This document shows positions 11,791 through 24,358 of a DNA stretch of 64,000 nucleotides, one piece after another. The stretch is from contig JBLDXI010000020.1 of the NCBI GenBank assembly GCA_047495785.1, positions 806,001 through 870,000 of the forward strand, in the 5' to 3' direction. The notes under the pieces were generated by a model. That model worked only from the letters and a program-made list of their open reading frames with translations, ran no database searches and was not told the DNA's origin. The translations under genes were made by a program, and so were the position numbers. The stretch comes from Lepidodermella squamata (lineage: Eukaryota; Gastrotricha). Each line of letters opens with the position of its first letter. The first letter of the stretch is position 1.

Positions 11791-11937
11791 CTCTCGTTTT
11801 ATTTTTAGCAGACTTTCTCGGAATGGAACGCAGACGTATTAGCTTACTGTCAATAGAGGCGCTGAGTGGTATCCTAGCAACGGCATATCTTTTTTTTGAA
11901 AAAATATGTGAGTACTAGTTTTAACATTTATTTATTT

Positions 11938-13185
11938 CTATTCACTGATAAAGTTTGCACTTCTCGCTACAGACACTGCATACATGTTCACGGCGAATAA
12001 AAAAATGACGCTAATAGACCCAGCGAAAATATCGAAAACTCGTCCCCGAGATAGAGATGGCAGCAAGATGTCGAAGTGACCCTCGTAGAATTCCGGCAGC
12101 CCAGAAGCTAGGCCGCAATTTATCAAAGCGTAGACTGTCCCGAACCAAGCGAAGGCGAGCAGCATGTCCGTGTAATCACTCAAAAACATTCGATGGGGTT
12201 TCGGCGGGATACGGGTGTAAATTCCGTTTTGCATGAAAACCAGTGTTAACATGATTGTTACCATGAAAATCGGCCTGTCAGACCATGACGGGCCCATGAA
12301 GTAGGCGAAAATACTGAGACTTGCAATTGCGAGACATGGTATCATAATCGTGAAGATGTAATAAGCTGGTTTTCGGCGGAAAGTCATCGTATAAGATACC
12401 ACGCTTCGATTTGAACCGAGATATTCGATAGCTGAAAATGAGTAGTTGTAGCTGACAAAGTCCCACCCGCTGCCGTCGTCCATAAAATCAGGAAAAAATT
12501 TGACTAGGGTGTCATCAAATACCGCCCCATCGACGCGTTCGAGTAGCAAAAAGTCGATACTGCACTCTTGCTATTTTTTGAAATTTTTAAGATTTTAATT
12601 GAAAAATTCAATAAAATACCTGGTCAAAGGGGAAAAGTTGCATTTTCATATCGCAGGTCGCTTCAAAAACACCTAAATGCTGTCGGAAAATGCTCAGCTT
12701 ATTCTTGGCGGTGACTTGAAGCCAAAAACGCTCGTTGAATCCTTCGCTCATCGAAAAATCATGGACAGAATTTCTGTTTGTCAAATGCGGCTTCCAGAAG
12801 TATGTCCCGTCAATGTAGAACTGAACGCCGGGTGTTTGGTTGTAATTCGGGCACATGACGTTCCAGTTGAATCGCACGGAGCCGGAAAACGAGAAAGACT
12901 GGTCAACATCGTCGAAATCTCCGAATTGCTCGAATTGAATGCCAACTATAAAATCACGTAAAATTACAATTTTACAGGATTCTTTAACTCACCGGTGATG
13001 CTTAGTGGTTTGCATGAAGGTTTCCCGAAATCGCCCAATGGGCAAGTTGGGGTGTAAGATTCGAAACCGACACTTGGGCAATTTTTAAGAATTTCCAAGC
13101 TTCGTTTGAAATCCCGGCTATCAACAGCTTCCGAGAGTCGAATTTCATAGACAAGGAGACAAGTAAATACAAAGGCAGGCAACAT
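11938..13185 (-). CDS. Atypical Cys-loop ligand-gated ion channel B
   Basis: Exons 12993-13185, 12620-12945 and 11938-12570; 383 residues. I start at the ATG at 13185, which gives a good signal peptide; upstream in-frame sequence lacks one. Intron positions match channel A exactly (after the N-terminal cysteine motif and inside the Cys-loop). M1 to M2 reads MGPSWSDRP as in A (MGPSWADRP), so A and B are the closest pair. Loop A is WKPH. Stop-to-ATG spacing to A is 147 bp, and only 88 bp separate its ATG from the stop of channel C. Confidence 0.9.
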
Positions 13186-13273
13186 TTTATTTTGCCCGAA
13201 ATTTGTCCTCCAAAATAAAAAGTGAATGCCCATATAACTTGGTTTATTCAGAATTGAAGTATATTTCATTCAT

Positions 13274-14666
13274 TCAGGCTAAATAGCCGGCTTCACGAGC
13301 TATTCTTATCGCATGCATATTGATAGAAAAAAGGTAGATGAATGAGAAAATGCCAGCAAGAATGTCTAGTACACGTCCTCGTTTGATTTTAGACGCAAAC
13401 GAAAAATAGCCCTTGTACCAAATGCGATTCGCTTTAGCTACACCGCAACAGATAAGGCTATACACAGTATTACAAAAGGTGAAAACGGAGCACAAGTCTG
13501 TGTAGTCAGTCATGAACATTCGACGAGGTTTGGCTGGGACACCGGCTAAAATCGAAGCTTGTAGAAAAACTAGGGCGAGTAAGATTGTGATAGTAAAAAC
13601 CGGCCTATCCGGGTCTAGCGGCGACATGAATAGGCCAAATACACCCAGAGTTGACAGGAAACAGCAGGGTATCATTAAGTTATAAATGTAATAATTCGGT
13701 TTTCGGCTCAAGGTTAATGTATAGGTGAATGAGCTGCGGTTAGTTCCGAGATATTCGATTGGGGCAATCACGTTCGAAGTATTGCCCAATATCCACGCGT
13801 CACCGTCTTGAACAAAATCGGCGAAAAACTGAGCCACTGTATCACTGAAAATTGCACCATCAGTTCGCTCCAGGGACAAAAATTGAACTCCGCATTGTTG
13901 CTGGAAAATTAGAAAAAAATAATAGAATTGAGAATAGAGCAGAAATCCCTAATTTCGGTCAGGAGTCCACGTTACCATTAAATTAGCCATAAATCAAGGT
14001 AAAATCATCCGAACTTGCGGAAACCGGCATTCGATTGCCCGAGAATTCCTCTATTTTTCTGATTTCGCCAATTATTTTTCAAAAATTCAAATGGGTGGTA
14101 AAGAAGGAAAAACCCAAAAAGTGGAAGAATTTAGGGTAAATGGTTTTTACCGTATCAAATGGGAAATATTGAAAATTCATATCGCAGACTGCCATGAAAA
14201 CGCCCAGAAACTGCCAGAAGAAGCTTAATTTGCTGCGATTAACGACCTGAACCCAAAACCGCTCGTTGAAGCCATCGCTCATAGCAAAGTCTTTGAACGA
14301 ATTTTTGTGAGTTAAATGCGGCCGCCAGAATAGGTCTTTGTTCAAATAGAATTGCCCATTGTCCCTCGAGTAGTTCTTCCCGCATTCAACTTGCCAATTG
14401 AACCGCACTGACCCGGAATATTCAATCGCCTCGTCGACATCATTGACGCCGTGGAATGTTTCGAATTGCAGGGCTACGACGATTTTTTGCGAAATGCAGG
14501 TTGGCTGCCCGAAATCGCCCATTGGACACGATGGCGTGTAAGATTCCAGCCCAGCGACTGAGCAGTTCCTGAGTATTTCCATGCCCTTAACATCGCGGAG
14601 CTCAAAAATATTATCTCCGCAACAAATCGGAGATAAAATGAGAACGTAGAAAAACGCAACGAACAT
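13274..14666 (-). CDS. Atypical Cys-loop ligand-gated ion channel C
   Basis: Two exons, 14151-14666 and 13274-13900; 380 residues. The first intron seen in A and B is absent, and the Cys-loop intron (13901-14150) is kept but enlarged by a dispersed repeat. The N-terminal motif is SPSCPMGDFGQPTC; loop A is WRPH; the Cys-loop contains FPFDT. M2 reads VFTITILLALVFLQ. A minus-strand polyadenylation signal (13243-13248) lies between this stop and the next ATG. Confidence 0.9.
13930..14095 (-). repeat. Dispersed repeat, copy 2, in the channel C intron
   Basis: Reverse-orientation relative of about 1640-1800. It fills most of the 250-bp intron, which explains why this intron is several times longer than the equivalent intron in the other eight channel genes. 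Confidence 0.6.
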
Positions 14667-14801
14667 CGTTTTACAGATGATAATTATTTTATTGAAAAAA
14701 CACAGTAATTCAACGCTCTCCCTGTTTTTGTCAGTGCTTTTGTTTCGTATGTATTATTAATGTAATCAATCGGAAGAACAGGCGGGTTGATCGATGAAGC
14801 T

Positions 14802-15993
14802 TCAGCCAAAGTAACCAGCTGTCGAGGCGACGTGAACAGCGTGCATATTGATGGCGAACAGGTAAAGAATAGCCGATAGTCCGGCGAAAAGGTCGAAAAC
14901 CCTGCCTCGACACAACTTTGGGAACCAAGTGAAATTGCCGCGAAAATACGCACGATTTGGTTTCGACAATCCATACGTAACGAGGCAATACAAGGTATTA
15001 ATCCACGTGAACAACATGCATAGATCAGTGTAGTCACTCAGAAACATTCGATTAGGCTTTTGGGGAACCCTGGACAGAATTGTTGACTGAATGAAGACTA
15101 GCGCTAGAAGGATCGTGATCGTGAACATTGGTCGGTCTGGAACTGTGGGTGACATGAAGAGGCCAACTGCCCCTAGGGCGGCTAGGAAGAAGCTTGGAAT
15201 CATCAAATTGTAAATGAAGTAAAACGGCTTTCGGGTAAATTCCATCTTATAGCTGAGGAAACTTCGATTTGTACCCAGATACTCAATTGCCGTGATTGAG
15301 TTTGATGTATTCCCGAGAACCCAAGGATGGCCGTCGTCCATGAAATCATGGAAGAATTGAGCTTGAGTTTGGGAGAAAACAGCTCCCTCAACTCGCTCTA
15401 GTAGTAGAAATTCGAGACCACATTCTTGCTGTAAAAAAATAAAGTCTATTCCACTAAAATCTCGAAAATTTCCGAAAAACCTTGTCGAAAGGAAAAATTT
15501 GAAATTGCATGTCGCAAGTTGCCGTGAAAACGCCTAAAAGTTGCCAATAAAAGCTTATAGTGCTGTGGTTGATGATTTGTATCCAAAATCGTTCATTAAA
15601 GCCTGCCTCCATCGCGAAGTCATGGAACGCATTTTTATTGGTCAAATGCGGCCGCCAGAACAGGTCTTTGTTAACGTAAAACTGGACACTATTAGCGGCG
15701 GGGTGGTAGAATTTGGCCGGGTCACATTGAACCTGCCAATTGAAGCGAACAGAGCCGGAAAATTCCAGTGATTCATCGACGTCGTTGATGATGTGGAAAC
15801 TTTCGAACTGCATTGCTACAACCAACGCCTGGGACATACAGGAGGGCTTGCCGAACTCGCCGTTCGAACAGGATGGAGTGTAAGCCTCGAGGCCAGCATG
15901 GGAGCAGTTGCGTAAAATGACTTCTCCGAAAAAGTTTTGCGAAAATGCGAAGTTGTTAAGCGTTATTAAGCTCAAAATCAAGCTTGAATACAT
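14802..15993 (-). CDS. Atypical Cys-loop ligand-gated ion channel D
   Basis: Two exons, 15481-15993 and 14802-15428; 379 residues. Same two-exon layout as C and E. Signal peptide at residues 1-18 or so, N-terminal motif TPSCSNGEFGKPSC, loop A WRPH, Cys-loop with FPFDK. M2 is MFTITILLALVFIQ. Only 135 bp lie between its stop and the ATG of C. A plus-strand reading frame inside the gene is only its antisense shadow. Confidence 0.9.
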
Positions 15994-16253
15994 GCTTGGT
16001 AATTTTTCGAGTGAGTTAGTGCATGCCGAGTTAGGATCTCTAGGCTTTATCGGATATCGATTCTCGCACGCTAGAGTTAGGATCGATAATGGTTGTCAAC
16101 TTTCACCGGCGTTAAAATATTGATGAACTGGCTCGAACAGGCACATCATCAGATTTAGCTGAGGCGCCACGCGGAATTTTTTAGGTGTGATGTCCAGTAA
16201 ATCGAGTCAATATACCTATTCGACATTATTTTTATTCGTGATTAACGCATCGA

Positions 16254-17541
16254 TTACATAGAGTAGGCATCGCTTGCTGTTTTAAGAGCCCAAATGTTGA
16301 CAGCTAACAGGTAGATGAAACATAACATAGCAGCGCCGGTATCTAGCACCCGGCTGTGTTTCATGAAAGACATTAATCTATAATTAAAGTGGAGCTTATA
16401 CCATTGCTTAAAGCCCTTCGCGAAGCCATGTGTTATCAGGGTGTAGTTCAGACACAACCACGTGAGTAGGGTGTAAACTTCGATGTAATCGCTTAAGAAA
16501 ATTCTCTCAGGTTTAGCGGGCATTCGATTCAAAATAGCTGCTTGCTGAAAAATGAGAGCTAGCATGATAGTTATCGTCAAAATAGGCCTATCTGGCAAGC
16601 TAGGCGGCATGAAAAATGCGAACAAATTTAAGGAGGATAGCAAAAAACACGGCAACATCATATTTGTGATGTAGTAAAGAGGTCTGCGTTGGAATTTTAG
16701 TTTATAAGATATCAAGCTTCGATTTGTGCCCAAGTATTCGATCGCACTGATGACGTGATCCGTGCCAAGAAAGATCCAACTCTCGCCGTACGCGACGAAA
16801 TTCGGGAAAAATCCGACAACAGTGTCTGAAAAGGCGGCGGCTTGAATTTTTTCCATGCTCAAAAAATCGATGCTGCAATATTGCTGGAAAAAAATTAATT
16901 TGAAATTTTATATGATTTTAAAATTCTCGATTTAAATTTTCAATAATTTTGTAAATTTAATTTTTTATTTTTTTCCTAATTTTTTTTTTAATATTTAAGC
17001 TCACCGTATCGAAAGGATAGTAAGCGAGATCTAAGGAACAGCGCGAATGAAAATTTCCGAGATGTTGCCAGAATACACTCAGCGTGCTGTTGTCGACGAT
17101 TCCCGCCCAAAATCGTTCATTAAAGCCGCCAGACATCGCAAAGTCCTTCATAGAGTTTTTATGCGTAATATGAGGCTTCCAGAAAACGTCTTTATCCAGG
17201 TAAAGGTACAGCTCATGAGGCACGAACACATTCTCTTGGCCACATTCGATTTTCCAATTGAACCGAACTGACCCGCCGAGTGACATAGTCTCGGCCACAT
17301 CGTCTATGCCGTGGAAGGATTCGAATTGAATGCCGACTGATATGTTGGTCACGCCACATCCCGGCCAATTCGGATCGCCGTGCGGGCAATGAGGCGAGTA
17401 CGACTCAGCTGCAGCCTGAGAGCAGTTGGCCAAGATTTGCGGCGCAATATTCCCAGATAACGTGATCTCGCGATAAGCCGAAACCATGGACAACATTAGC
17501 AAAAGTAGGCAAGACATGGGAATACCGTTTGTCCTAATCAT
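16254..17541 (-). CDS. Atypical Cys-loop ligand-gated ion channel E
   Basis: Two exons, 17005-17541 and 16254-16883; 388 residues. It is the most divergent of the first group: the N-terminal motif has an insertion (SPHCPHGDPNWPGC), the Cys-loop contains YPFD instead of FPFD, and M2 reads ILTITIMLALIFQQ. Loop A is WKPH. The ATG could be 17541 or the in-frame one at 17517; both give a signal peptide. M3-M4 is about 30 residues with a histidine near the start of M4 (KHSRVLD). Confidence 0.88.
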
Positions 17542-17796
17542 AGATTTTTCTCTAGAGGACTCTGATTTAGAGCTGACAAATGTTTTTACACATTGACCGA
17601 ATATAAAACCGGAATGGCAGCGGCTTTCAGGTCAAATTCGAGATGCATTTTCGCCCACTTAAAAAACGTCTGTGATTGATTTGTAATTTCGTTTGCTTTT
17701 ATTAAAGCGAAAGATTTCACCGGTTTATCTTCATAATTGCGTGAGATAAGCAATTCACCGTGATGAAAAATATCAAGAGTTCTCGTTTTAATATTA

Positions 17797-19004
17797 TCAT
17801 TGTTCGTAAGAATCGTTCAAATAACCACCGTCATTAGCCACTTTCAGTGCATAGGCGTTGATTCCGACGAGAAAGGCGATGCCGAGAACGAAGACGCAGC
17901 TATCGATCACGCGGCCGCGAGACGTGTGGGGAAAGCCGGTGAAGTGTCCCTTGAACCATTTCCGCTTCGCGTGGGACGCGCCGCAGGTAACTAGGGCGTA
18001 AATCGTGTTTGCCCACGAGAAAAAGGAACACGCGTCTGTGTAGTCGCCTAAAAAGGTCCGTTGAGGCTTGGCGGGGGTTCTGGCTAGAATCTCGCCTTGA
18101 AGCACTGTTGAAGCCAAGAGTATCGTAATACTGAAAACGGGCCGATCGGGCATTCCGGGGGTCATGAAAACGCTCGCTACATCCAAACTGGACAATAGAC
18201 ATATCGGAATAATCAGGTTATAGATGAAGTAGCTTGGCCTTCTTGTTAGCGTTAGGGTAAAAGTTATCTGACTCCGATTTGTTCCCAAGTACTCGAGCAG
18301 CCCAAAATTGTACTTGGTAGAGCGAAGAATCCAGTTACTATTCAATTGCATAAATCCAGGTAGGAACTTCACGACTGGCTCAGAAAAAACCGCAGCGTCA
18401 GCAAGTTCCAATGAAAGAAACTGAACATCGCATTCTTGCTGGAAAAAAAACGAATTATTTTTGAAGATTTTTTAAGCTGGCTTACTGTGTCGAAAGGGAA
18501 TGTCCTGATGTCGAGCTCGCAGTTCGACTTGAACACTCCAAGGAATTGCCGGAAGAAGCTCAACGTGCTATGCTTCACAGTTTGCATCCAAAATCGTTCG
18601 TTGAAGCCCGTGACGAAGGCGAAATCTTCGATTGAACTCTTAAAGGTGAAATGAGGCCGCCAAAAGTAGTCGCCTTGCATGTAAATCATGATATCGTCCT
18701 CCTGGTAGTAGTTATCGCACGGCACCTGCCAATTGAAGCGTATCGACCCAGAAAACGCCATGTATTCGTCAACATCGTCAATGTCGTAGAACCGCTCGAA
18801 CTGCATGCCGGCGATCATTTTAGTCGGCGTACAGTCTGGCTTGCCGAAGTGGCCGAGTGGGCACGTGGGGGTGTAGGCCTCGAAACTTGTCATGGTGCAG
18901 TTTTGAACTATTTCACGGTTGAGATCGTCGCCTTCCCGGCCGCGTTGAGCATGGGCGATTCGGCGAAATGCGGCCAAGATCAGGCACAGCCAGGTGAGCA
19001 GCAT
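17797..19004 (-). CDS. Atypical Cys-loop ligand-gated ion channel F
   Basis: Two exons, 18486-19004 and 17797-18438; 386 residues. First member of the second subgroup (F-I), which shares TPxMPDRP before M2, TILLASTVLQGEILAR in M2 and QRTFLGDYTD before M3. Loop A is WRPH (with PHFTFKSS after it). The short M3-M4 loop contains RKWFKGHF. An acidic or charged spacer precedes the N-terminal cysteine motif. Confidence 0.9.
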
Positions 19005-19548
19005 TTTGCCTCAAAAAATTGCAAATTGCTTTCAATCGCGCAATGGGCGGTATTAAAAGTGCGGGCTTATGTATAGACCTTGGGGATCAATCTTAAAGTC
19101 ATGCAATTATTGACGAGAATAACTTGAGACCCATGATAATTGACCTACATTTATGACATTTTTTTTAAGATGGTTGCTAATACCGGTGTTACTAAGGTAC
19201 AAAAATCTCCCACCAGCCTCAGGGAATCATATAGTCAGAAATAAAAAAAGAACCAGAAATTAATATATAGCGGGTACTTGAAAAAATGAAGCAGCGATCG
19301 ATTTCCGCATCATCTATGATTAGATTTGACGAACTCTCGTTATAAATTAATGGTGGTACGAAGCAAACAAATACCTTGCATCCGTGTGCTGAAGTGCCTT
19401 CGTAAAAAGCAATGCGCAATAATTTAATTCAAATGTCGCGACAAAAAACCATAATTAATATTTTTATTTTAAAAATTCACAGGTAAAATTGCATAAAATA
19501 ATAGATTATCCAATAACAGAACAGTCGCTTTTTGAACGTTTGTAATTT
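19005..19548. other. Intergenic DNA between channels G and F
   Basis: 544 bp, AT-rich, no gene recognised. It probably contains the promoter of channel F. Confidence 0.5.
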
Positions 19549-20856
19549 TCAATCCAGAACAACGTTGTCGAGAAATCCGCCATTTTTAGCGACAAGCAGA
19601 GCGTAAAGATTAACGAGGATCAAAAAGAGGACGCCCAAAATTCCGACGACTCCATCTAGTACGCGCCCGCGACTGATGCGATTCAGCCCCGCGATTGCGA
19701 AATGTCCCTTGAACCAACGCCTATAAAATAATTATACATTTTTGGTTGAAAGGAGTAGCGAAAGAAATGAAACTTTTTTGCATGCGATGCTCCACAAGTC
19801 ACCAAGGTGTAGATCGTGTTTAGCCAAGAGAATAATGTGCAAAAATCGGTGTAATCCCCAAGAAAGGTTCGCTGCGGTTTAGCTGGAATTCGAGCCAAAA
19901 TCTCGCCCTGTAGCACGGTGGATGACAGCAGAATTGTGATGCTGAAAATGGGTCGATCAGGCATTCGGGGTGTCATGAACACGCAGGCCACGTCGAGGCT
20001 GGATAGAATGCAAATCGGTATCATTAGGTTGTACACGTAATAGCTAGGCCTCCGCCTTAAAGTTAAATAATATTCAATTTGGCTGCGATTTGTGCCCAAA
20101 TATTCGACCAAGCCGAAGTTGTAGTTCCAATCCAGCAGAACCCAATTGCTATTCAGCTGCATGAAATCGGGTAAGAATTTCACGAGCGAATCAGAGAAAT
20201 TCATAGCCTCTGCGAGCTCGAGTGAAAGGAATGTAATCGGGCAAGTTTGCTGAAAATAAGATAATATAAATCTTCAATAAAAGACCCTCGCAAGAGCTGA
20301 CCTGATCAAACGGGAAACTCCGGATATTCAACTCACAGCGTGATTTAAAAACACCGAGAAATTGCCGAAATAAACTCAGCGTGTTGCCTTTAACAATTTG
20401 AAGCCAAAAGCGCTCGTTGAAACCTTCGGAGAATGCAAAATCACTGATAGAGCTTCGAAAGGTGATATGCGGTCTCCATAAAAGGTCCGAATTTACGTAG
20501 ATCATAGCATCTGGACTTACATACACCTTTGAGCACGGCACGAGCCAGTTGAAGCGAACTGAGCCGGAAAATTCAACGTACTCATCAACGTCATCAATGT
20601 CGTAGAATCGTTCGAACTGCATGCCAACAGTGACGTTGGTACACTTGCAGTCGGGTTTGCCGAAACGGCCCATTTTGCAGGCGGGCGTGTAAGCTTCGAG
20701 ACCGATTTCGCTGCAATTACGCAGCAGCTCGCGATTGAACTTATCTTTATTCGTCGGGCTATCATCGTCATCATCATTATTACTACTACTTGCTGCCTGG
20801 GTCGGGAAGACCCGTGTAGATGCTAATAATAGCAGAGTGAGGGTGAACATTTCCAT
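19549..20856 (-). CDS. Atypical Cys-loop ligand-gated ion channel G
   Basis: Three exons, 20302-20856, 19774-20249 and 19549-19720; 400 residues. It has the standard Cys-loop intron plus a private 53-bp intron (19721-19773) inside the M3-M4 loop, seen in no neighbour. I start at 20856 (MEM...), giving a signal peptide. A run of five aspartates precedes the N-terminal cysteine motif, which carries an additional cysteine pair (PDCKC). Loop A is WRPH. M2 matches F (SITILLSSTVLQGEILAR). Confidence 0.88.
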
Positions 20857-21061
20857 TTTAGTAATAGATTTATTGAAGAGCGCGTAATAAATCAGAACGG
20901 CATTCACTTGACCTAGTAATTTTGCCATGCGTATTTTGTGACCCACTTGAGAAAATACGCAGCAAAATTGTATACGGTACCCAGGAGAACGTACGTTTTC
21001 AAAATCACATGATCACATGGTCACAGGAAATCACGAAAAGGTATTTTTAGAAATAACCGGG

Positions 21062-22338
21062 TTAATTGTCCATGTAGCCACCGTCTTTTGCAACAGCCAG
21101 CGCGTAGAAGTTGACACCGAGAAGGTAAATTACACAGGCTACAGCTGCGATCACATCGACCACTCTGCCCCGAGTTATCAGTTTAATTTGAGGGATGAAG
21201 GAAGATTCGAAATGGCCTTTGAACCACTTTTTATCCGCGTGAGCTAGTCCGCAGGTCACCAGGGCGTAGATAGTGATGGCCCACGAAAACACCGTGCATA
21301 AATCCGTGTAGTCACCGAGAAAGGTTCGTTGTGGCTTAGCCGGGATTCGAGCCAAAATTTCGCCTTTCAGCACAGTTGAAGCCAAGAGAATCGTAATACT
21401 AAACACGGGCCGATCTGGCATGCCAGGTTTCATGAATAAAGAACCGATATCAAGTGTCGAAAGGATGCAGATCGGAATGATGAGATTATAAACGTAGTAC
21501 TCAGGCCTTCGCCTCAGCGTCAGATTAAAGGTGATTTGGCTTCGATTGGTGCCGAGATATTCGACACTACTTATTGCATAGGATGTATTCATTAACCTCC
21601 AGTTGCTATTCATTTGCATGAAACCGGGTAGAAATTTTACCAAAGCATCCCTGAAAGCAGCTGCTACTTCAAGTTCGAGCGAAAAGAATTGAACCGGACA
21701 AATTTGCTGTAAAATTGAAATTCAATTAAATCAACAAATTAAAATGAATTAATTTACCGAGTCGAAGGGGAAAGCACGAATGTCGAGTTCGCAACGCGAT
21801 CTGAAAACACCGAGATACTGGCGAAAGAAGCTCAAATTGGTATGGTTAACGGTTTGCATCCAAAATCGTTCGTTGAAACCGCCGATAAATGAGAAGTCAT
21901 CTTTCGAACTCTTGAAGGTGATGTGCGGTTTCCAGAAGAGTTCAGGCGCCATGTACATCATTAGTTCAACGTCTTGATAGAACTCCGGGTCGGAGCAAGG
22001 AACTATCCAGTTGAATCTGATTGAGCCAGAGAATTCTAAATACTCATCAACGTCGTCAATGTTGTAGAATCGTTCGAATTGCATTCCTAATAGAAAATTC
22101 AGTTTTCCAAATTAGATAGGATAAAGCGGAATCACGTACCTACAACAATTTTGAGCTGCTTACATTCGGGCTTCCCGAATTTTCCGAGCCTGCACGAAGG
22201 CGTGTAAGCCTCGAAAGCGGCGTCGGGGCAGCTCTCTAAAATCTGTCTATTGAGCGCTATGTGGTCAGCAGCCCCTTCTTCAGCGGCTATGGCCAGCGCC
22301 GTTTGTATGTATATCGAAATAATAAGTTTTGTTATCAT
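21062..22338 (-). CDS. Atypical Cys-loop ligand-gated ion channel H
   Basis: Three exons, 22140-22338, 21758-22086 and 21062-21706; 390 residues. It has the same two introns as A, B and I. N-terminal motif TPSCRLGKFGKPEC; loop A WKPH; Cys-loop with FPFDS. M2 reads FSITILLASTVLKGEILAR, with Lys where F and G have Gln, a change shared with I. Its stop is 205 bp from the ATG of G. Confidence 0.9.
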
Positions 22339-23083
22339 TTAAGTAAAAGTCTTCTGAATCGGGTTAAAACATAAACAGCTGGTTGAATAGACTTATGTCA
22401 AGGCGATGCTGGATTTTTTCACACCAACTAGCGTTTCGATAATCGGCATTTTAGACAACTTCCAGCGATTAATTATTTATTACTGTTCTGCCATGGGTTA
22501 AATAAATTCGTTAATTGCTTGTTGCCACTACGCCTGATGGATGTTACCCCTTGAGACTTGAGAATCACCGACTGCTTCCGGTCGCCGGAGAAGACCCGGG
22601 CAAAACAATAACACAGCCGGCGATCTCTGAGGATCTTTAAAAGCTTGGACAGAAAATTTAAACAGGGGACACTTAGTAGTACCAAACAATTACGTTGTAC
22701 TGATTGAAGCCAAATTTTACGAAAAATATAAAAATATATTCCACAATTTTCTTGCGAATATGGCTGAAAGATTGTAAAATATTCCGCCAATCGAAAAAAC
22801 TCTCCAAAATCAATGCGGCAAGTTGTTTTATCTTCTCCTCTTGAAAGAAAAAAATAATACTTTTACTCCGCCTTCTTGCTCAAATCAGCATAAATTACTC
22901 ATGTTTTTACTAGCGCAATACACCTTTTTGGAGAAAAATATTTTATTAAAATAGAGTTTCGCCACGGACTTGTTTTAACGTCGCCTCTATTAGGGTCTTA
23001 TTATTGTATTGATGATCAACTTTATCTTGTGCGATATTTCCAGAAAAATGGTCACAGGTCTTATTTAAGATCAATACTGTGCA
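22339..23083. other. Intergenic DNA between channels I and H
   Basis: 745 bp, AT-rich, the longest gap inside the channel cluster. A short minus-strand reading frame (22473-22790) has no domain and I do not call it. Nothing else recognised. Confidence 0.5.
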
Positions 23084-24358
23084 TTAGACATATCCACCTT
23101 TGAATGCCGTCCAAAAAGCGTACGAGTTGATTCCGATCAAATACGCGATGCCGAAAATTCCGGCGACAATATCCAGCACACGGCCTCGCGAAATTCGATC
23201 GGCGTGGTAGATGTACGGCGAGCCGAAGTGACCTTTAAACCACTTTCGCTTCGCATGAGCGCACCCGCAAGTTGCCAACGTATAAATAGTCCCGGCCCAT
23301 GAGAAGAACGAACACATATCTGTATAATCACCGAGAAAAGTTCGCTGCGGCTTAGCTGGGATTCGAGCTAAAATCTCGCCTTTCAGGACGGTCGACGCTA
23401 GTAGGATCGTTATCGTGAAAACAGGCCGATCGGGCATTCCAGGGGTCATGAAAAGAGACATTACGTCAAGGCAAGATAGAATGCATATCGGTATCATTAG
23501 GTTGTAGACAAAGTAGTCAGGCCGGCGTCTCAACGTTAACCAATACGAGATTTCGCTCCGATTCGTGCCGAGATACTCAACAGTGTTGATGGCATAGGTT
23601 GTATCCAACAATTTCCAATTGCTGTTAGTCTGCATGAATCCAGGCAAGAATCTTACCAGGGTGTCTGTAAACGCAGCTGCCATCTCTAATTCGAGCGAAA
23701 AAAATTGAACCGGACAAACTTGCTGTATTATAGTAGCGATTTAAACTAGGTTTAAAATTGAAAATCGAACATACCGTATCGAAAGGAAAATATCGGATAT
23801 CAAGCTCGCATTTAGACCGAAAAACGCCGAGATATTGGCGGAAGAAGCTCAATTTACTGTGATTTAAAGTTTGCAGCCAAAATCGTTCGTTGAAGCCTCC
23901 GATAAACGCGAAATCGTCGACTGAACTTTTGAAGGTTATGTGAGGCTTCCAGAAATAGTCTGGATTAAGGTAGATCATAATATCAACGTCTTGAAAGAAA
24001 TTTTCCGGGCCGCATTCGACTATCCAGTTGAAGCGTACGGAGCCAGATAATTCCATGTATTCCTGAACATCGTCAATATCGTAAAACCGCTCAAATTGCA
24101 TGCCAACTATAGGCGGAAGAAATAGGGAATTTAAAAAAAATTAATAAAATAAATACCTGACATATTCAGGCGTTTACAATCCGGGAAGCCGAAATGTCCC
24201 ATTTTGCATGACGCTGTGTAGGCCTCGTAAGCTACATCAGGGCAATGGTCAATAATTTGCCGGTTTAGGACCAAGTGCCGATTGCGGTCATCATCGTCGT
24301 CAGCGAGGCAGATAACGCTGAGGTAAAAATCAACTGATAAAATTACGAGCATCCACAT
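23084..24358 (-). CDS. Atypical Cys-loop ligand-gated ion channel I
   Basis: Three exons, 24157-24358, 23775-24106 and 23084-23722; 390 residues. I start at 24358 (MWML...), which gives a clean signal peptide; a longer in-frame extension does not. Closest to H by its M2 (FTITILLASTVLKGEILAR) and intron pattern. A run of aspartates precedes the N-terminal motif (TASCKMGHFGFPDC). Loop A is WKPH. It is the upstream end of the nine-gene array. Confidence 0.9.

Noticed and set aside
17047-17271. Plus-strand frames opposite several channel exons
   Set aside because: They are antisense shadows; the minus-strand frames carry conserved membrane and Cys-loop motifs.
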